A stretch of 45,000 bases of DNA from Sphaeroforma sirkka (taxonomy: Eukaryota > Opisthokonta > Ichthyosporea > Ichthyophonida), in assembly GCA_001586965.3 (NCBI GenBank), contig LUCW03000060.1:65001-110000 (forward strand). The letters run 5' to 3'. Position numbers and translations under genes: made by a program. Of the stretch, positions 1-9,101 are shown in pieces. The notes under the pieces were generated by a model. The model made no database searches and was not told the origin of the DNA. It saw only the letters and a list, made by a program, of their open reading frames with translations. Within the stretch, counting starts at the first letter, position 1. Each line of letters opens with the position of its first letter.

Positions 1-1295
1 ACAGAATATTCGTGTTGGATTTGTGTTATGAACACATGCCCATTGTAGTCACCATTCAAGGAAAATGGTACATCATACAGGTACCTATCGTAGCGATCAC
101 GTGCGATTTTCATGAAGTACAGTACTGTAGTAGGTGTTTGTGAGATAATTATATACCTATTCAAGCAGAATCCCTTGTGATATAAACATACCCATTGTAG
201 CAAACACAACAATCACTCTGCTCCGCGTCCATTGCAAGGCAAGGTTGTACAGCCAAACCACCACCAGACAACTGAGAGTGTGCTGGTTCATCACCGGAGT
301 GCTTGTCCAGACACTCACCGCCCCTATCCATAGTTGTTCTGCGATTGGATGGTCTTTTAATACCTAATTGCGCCGTATACTGACACTCGCAGGCGCCATC
401 TTGGTTTATTTTTGAAAGTCTTATAACCAACGGGCACCGTATTCACAATAGGCGTGAAAGGGGTCTAGTTCCGTGCGTGTGTTTGGGAGTGCTGGTGAGA
501 GTGTGGGCGTGAACTTCTACTGAAGAAGAAGAGATGCGTATTTGTGAGTGTGCAAATATATATATGCATGCGCGTGGACTAATGTAAATACTATGTACGT
601 ACCGAACCTTCACATAGGCCTTTCTTACGATGTAGAAATATGGAATTTCGGAAAGAACTTCTATTGAACACTACTATCTTGAGATCCACGAACCCGAAGC
701 AAAGCCAACACTTTAACAGTATGAATATCATATACTTCACTAGCACCGCACACTATGTACTATTTATATATACTCTGCACTGTACTGTAGAGTGTACAGT
801 GTAGCCCCTCCGCCACAGACGATGGTGAAGCTATTCAACTATGCTAGTGACATTCATACGCCACGATAATTAAAAAAGTTGTAAATATAGAAATATAGCC
901 TTCTAAGTTTATATAGGTGATGTACGATTGCGTCAGCATTTTTTGAATGAGTCCCCTGCAATAAGCTCAAAATGTTAAACGTTAAAAACCGTTTACAATT
1001 ATTGTTTTATTTAATATTGTTTTAAAAAAAAAGACCCAGCTGATTGTCGAAAGCAGGACAGATAACGTTTATCCGCTTGTATACGTTTACGCTTACGGAC
1101 GGTGTTTATGGAACACTTTCGTGTGCAGACGTGTAGGCGTTGGCCCACTTTAAATAGTCGCTTTGTGTGCAGTGTAGTATCCACTTTAACGCTGTTATAC
1201 ACTCGAATAAACCTATACTACATGCTGAATTACTTTTGTCACTGCCTGAACTACATACTGTTTCATTATTGTCACTGCAGACTTGCCGTCCCGTA
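1..1295. other. No supported gene; weak minus-strand coding-like patches
   Basis: I see no gene I can support here. On the minus strand, 161-430 is open and cysteine-rich. Two short stretches, about 47-100 and 165-205, both encode a Y-N-G-x-V-x-I-T peptide, so a small duplicated coding motif is possible. No splice sites, start codon or recognisable family support a call. The rest is AT-rich without clear structure, apart from an ATAGCCTTCTAA motif near 893 that recurs at 16652. Confidence 0.3.
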
Positions 1296-1905
1296 GGGTC
1301 TGGTCAAGTGGCGTCACTCTCTCGTGTCATAATAGCAGCTGTTGATTTACCTTTGCATTTGCAGCGGATGCGGTGGTACGTTTGCGTAGTATAAGTGCAT
1401 GGGGTCTGGTCAAATGGTGCCACTCTCTCGTGTCAGAATAGTAGTATGCACCGGCATATGCAGTGGTACGTTTGGGTAATATTTGTACATGGGGTCTGGT
1501 CATATGCTGTCACTCTCGTGTCAGAATAGTAGTATGCACCTGCATATGCAGTGGATGCGGTGCTGCGTTTGGGTAATATTTATACATGGGGTCTGGTCAT
1601 ATGCTGTCACTCTCGTGTCAGAATTATAGGTTGCGCCTGCATAGGTAGTGGTTGCCTTGGTACTTTTACGTAGTATATGTACATAGGGTCCGGTTAAATG
1701 GTGCCACTCTCTCGTGTCAGAATAGCAGTTTGACCTGCATAGGTAGTGGTTGCGGTGGTACGTTTGCGTGGTGTCGGTATATAGGGTTTGGTCAAATGCT
1801 GTCACTTTCTCGTGTCAGAATAGCAGTTTGCACCTGCATATGCAGTGGTTGCGGTGGCGCTTTCGTGTAGTATATATACATAGGTCTAGTCGAAGGGGGC
1901 CACTC
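1296..1905. repeat. ~98-bp minisatellite, about 6-7 copies
   Basis: A unit starting GGGTCTGGTCAAATG, with CACTCTCTCGTGTCAGAATAG downstream of the start, recurs at about 1296, 1402, 1492, 1588, 1686, 1784 and 1882. Spacing is 90-106 bp, mostly 96-98. The copies differ by substitutions and small indels, and the last is partial. Open frames running through it are by-products of the repeat. Confidence 0.9.
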
Positions 1906-2118
1906 TCTCGTGTGTTGTATTACTAGTTCTCAATCGGTAGTTACGTAAAGTGGATGTGGTGATAAAACGCACAGCAACTACACGAGTTGCAATTAAAAAA
2001 TCCGATACGATAGGCAGGATAATGTTTTCTCAATCATCCGCTGGGAATTAGTCACGTTATATTTCGTGACAACAACATATTTCCCATTCAGTGTGTCAAC
2101 TACAGCTAAATATTTTTC

Positions 2119-2220
2119 ATGCACTCAACGCTGCACGATGCCTGCTGTGGCGGAAATATAGAACAAGTGGAGTTACTGCTCAAACAGGGCTCCGATGTGA
2201 ATGAGAAGAATTTGGTCGAG
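2119..2220 (+). CDS. First ankyrin exon, with probable start codon
   Basis: ATG at 2119 opens a 34-codon frame ending exactly at a GTGAGT donor at 2221. The protein contains S-T-L-H-D-A-C-C-G-G-N followed by E-Q-V-E-L-L-L and Q-G-S-D-V-N, a complete ankyrin repeat in the usual order (TPLH-type turn, two helices, G-A-D-V-N-type loop). The ATG is chosen because it lies directly before the repeat and no acceptor is obvious in the preceding bases. An upstream acceptor with further repeats cannot be excluded. Confidence 0.65.
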
Positions 2221-2787
2221 GTGAGTAGGGAGACAGCTTAGTATCGAAAATAGAATCTAGCGAAACTGTGCCCAATATGCATAACACAGACTTCCAGTTT
2301 GATGAATTGTAAATGGAGGAGTCCAGATTCCGTTGAATCAATCCCAGTCGCAGTTTGCCCCACGTGCTTGTAGCGAGCTAAATAGTTATGTTGCATACAT
2401 CTGACTTTTGGGTGCCTGTATATTTTGGAAATAGAATTCTGAATTAGATGGTATACACAATATATATTCGATCGTGCTATCCTCTCGGTTGTCTCTTTGG
2501 ATACTATGGCGTGATCGCCACATACATTCGCTTGGAGCAGCCATCCGACCACCGTAACTCTACTTCAGTTATCCATTGGTGCTGATCAGGCTCCTTGTGG
2601 TTGGAATCGGCTAAAAATTTATTGTAAACACCCACTCAAGTATGGAGGGAGAGCTGAGTACCATTCAGCCGGAAACGCATTTCGTATGTATGCAAATCTC
2701 TGTCACACCCGGGAGATAGTCATCGGTAATTACAATTACAGCGGGCTTGTATATCTCATATCTCATAACCGATAGGGGAGACTTTAG

Positions 2788-2874
2788 CCACTACATTATG
2801 CCTGTCGAGAGGATCATCGCGAAGTTGCGATTTTATCAGTCGAAGCTGGTGCCGACATAGATGGCTCAACTGAG
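2788..2874 (+). CDS. Second ankyrin exon
   Basis: The exon lies between an ACTTTAG acceptor ending at 2787 and a GTTTGT donor at 2875. Its 29 codons read P-L-H-Y-A-C, then H-R-E-V-A-I-L, then E-A-G-A-D-I-D-G, the core of an ankyrin repeat. The phase (0) matches the first exon. The codons before the P-L-H would be stopped by TAG, so the exon cannot extend further 5'. Confidence 0.6.
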
Positions 2875-3602
2875 GTTTGTGCGATGTCTGGGTATTGCTA
2901 CTGTAGTTTTCGGATGGACATGTTTCAGGCTGTGGCGCGATAGGCGTTTGGGTGCTGGTAGGACGTGTATAGTTATACCAATTTCGAGATTGCGTTCTCT
3001 CATACTGCTCAAATATATGTCATTATAAAAAGATAGTGCAGCTCTCGTCCTGGTGTGTGGGGTAGTACAATCTCTAATCCACAACATCTATGAGTATGCT
3101 GCACTCCTGCCACGCATGGGCGTCTTGTGATGATGCATGGCGTGTACACTGCGGTTAAAACGAAACGTTAACTATCAAATAGAGCATCTATGATTCTAGT
3201 GTCGGTAATTGTAGAGTGTCTTCCCTAGTTGGCGTACTTCTCATGCGTAGCGACCATATGGGTTTTGGTTAAGCATGCGGAAGTTTGAGATAGTTTGGTT
3301 CTGGTTGTTGTACAACTGTGCTTGTACTCATACTGTCCACTGGCGCACTATGTGAATTGACACTAGACACTGATAGTACTATGATAAATCTAGAGATTTA
3401 TGGAGAGTATTTTAATCATGCACACATTGAATCTTCTACCAGCTTTTAATAAACACTCTTCGCCTCGACAGTGGTGGATCAGTTTCACATCGCACACGGT
3501 CTCAGACATATTGATATAGAGGGCGCGTGTACAACGCAACACAACTCGTGAAAATAAAGGGCATATGCTATGCTTAAAGAAGGTTTGTCTTGCACTTACC
3601 AG

Positions 3603-3713
3603 GACGGTAAATTAAAAAAAGTGAGACCACTACACTATGTTTGCAAAGGAGGCCGGCTGCAAGTTGCGGAGCTACTGGTTTTTCACGGTGCTGATTTGGG
3701 GCTGAAAACTGAA
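3603..3713 (+). pseudogene. Ankyrin exon, tandem copy A (donor lost)
   Basis: Thirty-seven codons after a TTACCAG acceptor read V-R-P-L-H-Y-V-C-K-G-G, then L-Q-V-A-E-L-L, then H-G-A-D-L-G-L-K-T-E. The sister copy continues with the donor GTGAGT; here the same position reads CTGAGT, so the invariant G at +1 has changed to C. Read-through would add a few residues and then stop. The ankyrin fold itself is well kept. Confidence 0.7.
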
Positions 3714-4299
3714 CTGAGTAGTTTTGGGTTTTTTATCATGTTACTACGAAGGATGCCAGACGATACGGCACATTGTTATGGGATGTTGTAGTAGATAGCA
3801 CGGTAAGCTTATATCGCCTGTATACGTTCTGTCTGTATGTGCTTTGCATTGTTTCCAAATATACAGATATCGGACTATCAATTGCGCTGTTCTAGTTCGA
3901 TGTAAAGAATTGTATATGTGCTCATTAGCTGTACCGCTGGACGTGCATTTATGCTTTTTGGATGCATAGAGGCCTCCGCCTGTCGTTTGTGGTTTTACAC
4001 TCAACTTGTTGCAACGGTAGGCATTCTGGATTGCTTTTATGCTAACTCCCATGTGGTGACCATATACTACTGCTGCCCAAGCCCAAATGGGCGAATACCC
4101 AATCGTTTTGCAACAGATAACTTACATATAAGCCATACAATTGTGTGTGACATGTACAGCTGGGCTGCACATATTATTTGTATAAGGCGTACACACTCTC
4201 AGAATAGTATACATGGCCCATGGTGCCACTTATTTTTTTTAGCGGTTTCATATCTACAATGGACATACGAAGTTAATACGTTTGTCTTGTACTTACCAG

Positions 4300-4398
4300 G
4301 ACGATGTGAGACCACTCCACTATGCTTGCAACTGAGGCCGGCTGCAAGTTGTGCAGCTGCTGATTTCGCACGGTGCCGATTTGGAGCCGAAAACCAAA
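4300..4398 (+). pseudogene. Ankyrin exon, tandem copy B (in-frame TGA)
   Basis: The acceptor TTACCAG and donor GTGAGT are both intact, giving a 99-nt exon. The frame reads V-R-P-L-H-Y-A-C-N, then TGA at 4333-4335, then G-R-L-Q-V-V-Q-L-L and H-G-A-D-L-E. Copy A has GGA at the position of the TGA, so one G-to-T change explains the stop. Copies A and B are therefore damaged in different ways. Confidence 0.75.
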
Positions 4399-4971
4399 GT
4401 GAGTATTTTAATTATTTTTTTATCGTGTTGCTACGTAAGATGCCAGACGCTGCGGCGCATTGTGGTGGGTTGTTGTAGTTGATAGCACGGGAAGCTTATA
4501 TCGCTTGTGTACGTTGTATTCTGTCTAAATGTGCTTACATTGTTTCTAAATATATAGAGGTCGGACTAACAACTGCTCTAGTTTCAAGAATTTGCATGTG
4601 CTTAATAGCAGTTACTGTTGGGCTTGTACATATTATTTTTTGAATGCGTCGAGGCTTCCGCCTGTCGTTTGTGGCTTTACGCTCAACTTGTTGCAACGGC
4701 AGGCTTTATGGATTTTTTTAATGTTAACTCTCATGTGGTGAGCATTTATTACTGCTGCCCAGGCCCAGATGAGCGAATACCCCATCGGTTTGCAACAGAA
4801 ATTGTATGTGGCACGTACGCCTGGGCTGCACATATCATTTGTACAAGTCGTATACACTCTCATATTATCATACTTGAACCATGGTGCCACTTTACTCTTT
4901 TAAAGATATCATATCTTCAATGAATATTCATCTCGATGCATTATACCTGGTAGTTTGCTCCTACTTGCCAG

Positions 4972-5048
4972 AGCGTCATTCAATCAGTTCGCTATGCCTA
5001 TCACATTGGACAGTTGTATGTTGTGAGGTTACTGACTACAAAACTGAC
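4972..5048 (+). pseudogene. Ankyrin exon, tandem copy C (degenerate)
   Basis: The exon lies between a TTGCCAG acceptor and a GTGAGT donor at 5049. It is 77 nt, shorter than its sisters. The reading V-R-Y-A-Y-H-I-G-Q-L-Y-V-V-R-L-L still lines up with R-P-L-H-Y-A-C-N...L-Q-V-V-Q-L-L of copy B, but the P-L-H turn and the H-G-A-D loop are lost. The length also breaks the phase-0 pattern. Confidence 0.5.
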
Positions 5049-5464
5049 GTGAGTGAAAATTATATTTCGGTTAATAACTAGTTCTGTGCACAGTATACCG
5101 CAGTACTTATTTCTGCGTTAATGCAAGTGTTTGAAAGCCTTATATTCATTGTCTGGTGGTATAGTGATGTTAATAATTTGTTTTAAATTGGCTCAGCCCC
5201 ACTGCATCGTGCTCGGCAAATAGAGACTATAAGATGCCTTACTGTGACTCATGCATGGATTTACCTTAACAACAAATCGTTGTAGGACACATAGAGAAAT
5301 CTCGCTTAAAACTGGTATACATATAAACCATGTCTTTATTTGCATGTACATGTTACTTTTGACTGAAGACGAATCGAAATAAGATGGGAACTAGCTTACA
5401 TGACAGTACTTCAACTGCCCGTGCAAATCATTCAACGTATATGTGTATTTCTCGTGTGAAACAG

Positions 5465-5539
5465 TCTGGGATCACACCGCTGGATGCATGTAAGAAACCT
5501 GAAATCGAAGAATGTCTGCGGCAAGCGATCGACCGAGAA
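5465..5539 (+). CDS. C-terminal ankyrin-like exon
   Basis: The exon lies between a GAAACAG acceptor and a GTATGT donor at 5540. Its 25 codons read G-I-T-P-L-D-A-C-K-K-P-E-I-E-E-C-L-R-Q-A-I. A T-P-L-D-x-C start followed by one helix and no H-G-A-D loop is typical of the last, capping ankyrin repeat. The exon is phase 0, as are exons 1 and 2. Confidence 0.55.
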
Positions 5540-6111
5540 GTATGTCATCAATAAGGTTTTTGCAATAGTTCTCACTCGTGTTTTTGAGATTATTGCTTTC
5601 TGTGGTACATACACGGTCAGCCTTTTTACGCACCGAATTTGCAATTGATACCTTGGATGCCTATTAAGGGTTCTATCTGCGTTTGGAATGTCAGAGATTC
5701 ATAGGTCAATTATATGCACGGTGCATTCTGTCTTCCCTCGTAAACTTTGCATTTTTGTATTTGCGACCCATTCTTATCTTCATGTCATAGATAATAGCAT
5801 TGCTTGTCAGATAACTTGTGTGCTATGGGTTGCAAATATTGCCTCCTAGCACCTTAGTGTGGCTAGACATATATTTGTGCTGCGTATCGTGTAATAGATT
5901 TGCCATGGGTCTACAGGACACTTGGTTGTGTGGAATTTCTTTGTGGTATCAAAAGCCCACATTTTTGTCCTCGCACAGCCGCTGCACATTCCTTAAAATC
6001 CTTCTCATGATTCCAATTGCGACATCTGACATTGAGTAGATTTGCTGAGTGCATAAACGAGGCACTAAGTGACAGTGTGGTACTAACTCGTCAAGGCAAG
6101 GTGCCGGGCAG

Positions 6112-8258
6112 ACGGGCACTATCAGACAGGACTGTATGAAGGCGTGTTTCGATGGACTCGAGAGAGATCTGGGATTCTTCAGAAAAACAACGATAGACTC
6201 ATAAATTCGTTTACGCTAACCAATATCCTGGTCGCTATAGAGACCGCTCTAATCTCTGTTGTGGAATATTACCATCCAAGATTTGAAGCAGAATACACCT
6301 ACGATCACCTTGTTGAGCAACGTGTTCTGCTGTGTGCGGGAGTGGAGCATCCGGATGTATCGCTCATAGAAAGGCACGATACTCAAAGCAGCGATGTATC
6401 ACGAAACGGCAGAAATGGGATGCGCGAATCATTCTCGCTGACAGTATATCGGAAGAAGATGCGTTACGCGAAGGGCTTAGGGTGTGGGAGTGTGAAACTC
6501 GTAGACGAGTGAAGGCTGCAGGCCGTGAACTAGCTACCTGGTTGCAATATGCCGATACACACTACGCTAAACTGCTAAAACATCCCAGTATCGAATCACG
6601 ATTCACGTCAGAGTATGAGATGAAGTGTACAGAACAAGAACTATTGCGTACATGGGACAAAATGGAAAACTATCACCAAGTGAAGTTATTGTCGAATAGG
6701 CAAGGTCGGACCGTATGACTCGTCACCGACTTCGATGGAAAACACGTGGCTATAATGTCGTACAATCTGACTACTAGCACGCACCTTTTGCACTTCTTAG
6801 AGACGTGTAGCAAACTGGGTGCGCTGTGCGGAATGGTCAACATTGTGCATATCATTGGTGTATTCATTAATGGGCATTGGGGTCATATTCTAATGCGCCA
6901 CTATGCAGGCGGTGATCTTGCATCGTGGTTGAGAGATTATCCTCAACGGGATCCAAAGCTTTGTTTACGAACAGCGTATCAGATCGTGACAGCAGTCAGG
7001 AATTTGCATGCTCGGGAAATCGTACACTGCGACTTGAAACCTGGGTACATATTTTTAACGTCCACACTGGAGGTGAGTACACAAAAACAATATTCGGTTT
7101 CTTGAGTTTAACCTGTCTATTTGGTTGTACACTGTGCAGATTGATGATGCCTCTACCAAGCCCTTTCGTATCACAAATTCTGTTCAAGCTCCCGATCCCG
7201 CCCCCTCCCCGCCCCCTCCGGGGTTCGATGCAGTAGTGAATATATATTTTACCGGAAATTCACCGTTCAAAAGCTCATCTTTGTGTCCCTCCCGAGTCCA
7301 TTTTATTTCGTAATCTCTTTTTAAAATTGGTCCTTCCATCACAGGCTGTGCTAGGTGACTTTGATGTCGTGTTGGACGCAAATGACACCATGACCAATGC
7401 AGCGGGAGTGACGCGCAACTACGAGGCTCCCGAGATACGTACAGTGTTGGTGAATAGGTTCGACAAGAGTGCAGATGTATATTCTCTGGGTCTACTTCTG
7501 CGTGAGCTGTTCAATGGGGTGAGTCAGAGCGACACCTACAAAGGAGTGAGTGATGAGGACATCGTCTCACTTTATGCCAGAATGAGTGCAGAACATTTCA
7601 TTCACCGCCCAACCCTGGCCGAGGTAGAATCGATGCTTGTATTCAGGGAAGTACAAAGCGCGCGGCTGTGTGCGATTTGCTGTGTTTCGACATGTCCAAT
7701 TCGAGCTCAATAACACAGAACAATTGGCTATTGCCGTGCCCAATGCAAGCACACGGGTGCGAGAAGATATGGGATCCTAAGACATATGCTGCTCATGTCG
7801 ATCAGACCACATTCGATGAGGCCATGTGTATGTTTAATACTCCGAAAGTGCGCCAGCAACTCCTACTCGAACAAAGGCGAGAAGCCACGCAGGAGAAGGA
7901 GTTCAACTGCATTGCCAATGAGATACTACCGCTGAGATGTCCAAACAAGGGACATGTTCTTGACTGATTGTTTTGCACTTACTTGCGCTGTGCGTTTTGT
8001 TGGAAAATTTTCGGACGGGACACGCACAGTCATGTACTGCCTTGTCCGCAAAACCCAAACCCAGGAAAACTATACAACAACTTGAGAATTTTTCACGACA
8101 TCATGCGCGAGGTGCGCTCGCGGAAACTGAAGGAATACTGGGCTACTATGGAACTAGATGACAAGGCTAAGCTACAGCTTGCGGCGCGAATCCAGCCACT
8201 TTTGAATCAGCTGACGCCAGTGGGAACATACAAGTCTGTTGCAGATATCATCGCGTGA
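6112..8258 (+). pseudogene. Protein kinase with cysteine-rich RING/IBR-like tail, broken
   Basis: There are two coding blocks, 6112-7072 and 7345-8258, joined by a phase-0 intron. The first block begins near a TACTAAC branch-point-like site and a GGGCAG acceptor, reads in one frame to about 6380, then in another. Kinase hallmarks follow in order: a degenerate nucleotide loop, V-A-I-M (6746-6757), H-C-D-L-K-P-G-Y (7025-7048), G-D-F-D (7354-7365), Y-E-A-P-E (~7419-7433), D-K-S-A-D-V-Y-S-L-G (~7465-7490) and R-P-T-L. After the kinase come C-x-x-C, C-P-M-Q-A-H-G-C and L-R-C-P-N, and finally C-A-F-C-W with T-H-S-H-V-x-x-C. Breaks: a frameshift near 6380, TGA at 6716-6718, a frameshift near 7715 and a displaced frame at 7954-7990. 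The VAIK lysine is Met and the catalytic-loop Asn is Tyr. I infer a decayed gene that once coupled a kinase to a zinc-binding, possibly ubiquitin-ligase-like tail. Assembly error is the main alternative. Confidence 0.75.
7073..7344 (+). other. Intron inside the kinase domain
   Basis: The intron starts GTGAGTAC directly after ...T-L-E and ends CCATCACAG directly before A-V-L-G-D-F-D. Its 272 nt restore the frame exactly in phase 0, between the catalytic loop and the DFG-equivalent motif. It includes a C-rich tract near 7195-7220. The intact splice sites contrast with the broken coding frame around them. Confidence 0.8.
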
Positions 8259-9101
8259 AATGACCGAATAGCTTGATGGTAAATAAGGTACAGTATCTAT
8301 CATGGATCAAATAAAATAGATAAAATGAATGAATTTCCTGGAGAGATCTAGAGAAGTTGTGTGTGATTCTCTTTCGATTTATTTTCTTTTGTAATGTTAC
8401 TAATGATATAATTAGTTGATGACGCAGTTGATTTAGTCTGTCCCTAGATGATTGGCCTTTAGAGAGACAATCTTCCACCGACTCGCAGACGGCTCAAGGA
8501 CGTACTCTCGCGCTTGTGAGATCAACAAAGATAAGTGTTTCTAAAACTCCATGATGTAGCATTGAGTTGATCGCTAACTTCGCCGCAGCTTTCACTTGTC
8601 TATCAATGACATTGAATAGAAATTTATACCTTTGGGATCATCAGTTGATTTAAGTGCATTCGCCAATTGGTGCAAGGCCTACAAAGACTAGATATTTAAA
8701 GTTACCCGCATGGTAAAAGGATGTTATAAGACCTTCGAAAGAGCTCATGAACTAAGGGTGCCCGTAGTACAGGAGGGACTGTCGAGACGCGCCGTATGAT
8801 GTTTCTTCGAATACTGCGTCTAGATTGTACCTGGAATAAGAAATCTTAACACTGACCCAGTTATGAGGATCGCGATATCTTTCATATAGGTGGTTGCACT
8901 GATCCACACAAATACTCCAAGGCTAACTAACAACGCGTCGGACTACCGAGACTGTGCAATCACTGAAACTGTGAGCATGTTTTGCCATGTGACGCCACAC
9001 CTGCTCTTGTTACAGTTCTTGAATGACGCTAGGACCGGCAGGGAAGCTGCCCCTCCTTGAGCCACTCGCTATATTCGTAATCTCATCCTCTTGTATGTTC
9101 A
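8259..9101. other. Convergent intergenic region
   Basis: This spacer lies tail to tail between the kinase pseudogene (+) and the RGS receptor (-). An AATAAAATAG stretch at about 8309 could serve as a poly(A) signal for the plus-strand gene. I see no coding signal or repeat here. Confidence 0.5.

Larger units (their letters stand above)
3582..5080. repeat. ~700-bp tandem duplication carrying an ankyrin exon (three units)
   Basis: Three direct repeats each hold one ankyrin exon plus intron sequence. The exon acceptors end at 3602, 4299 and 4971, giving spacings of 697 and 672 bp. Units A and B also match through the intron: both carry a stretch beginning GGCCTCCGCCTGTCGTTTGT or close to it (about 3971 and 4651) and another reading TACTGCTGCCCA (about 4068 and 4750). 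Unit C is cut off soon after its exon, near 5080. Confidence 0.85.
2119..5539 (+). pseudogene. Ankyrin-repeat gene, one repeat per exon, decayed
   Basis: A series of short plus-strand exons each encodes about one ankyrin repeat between consensus splice sites. The exons are 2119-2220 (starts with ATG), 2788-2874, 3603-3713, 4300-4398, 4972-5048 and 5465-5539. The readable repeats carry the family signature T/R-P-L-H-Y-A-C followed by a V-A-x-L-L helix and an H-G-A-D turn. Exons 1, 2 and the last end in phase 0. The third exon has lost its GT donor, the fourth has an in-frame TGA and the fifth has lost the ankyrin pattern, so the series cannot make one long protein as it stands. Ankyrin repeats are protein-interaction modules. 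The kinase segment that starts about 570 bp downstream on the same strand may be the rest of the same gene, but I cannot prove the connection. Confidence 0.7.

Noticed and set aside
6716..7967. Nuclear TGA read as an amino acid, because several TGA codons fall in otherwise good frames
   Set aside because: TGA sites in this gene come with frameshifts and lost catalytic residues, intact genes here use TGG for Trp, and the TGA at 4333 replaces Gly in the sister copy. Gene decay explains them better.
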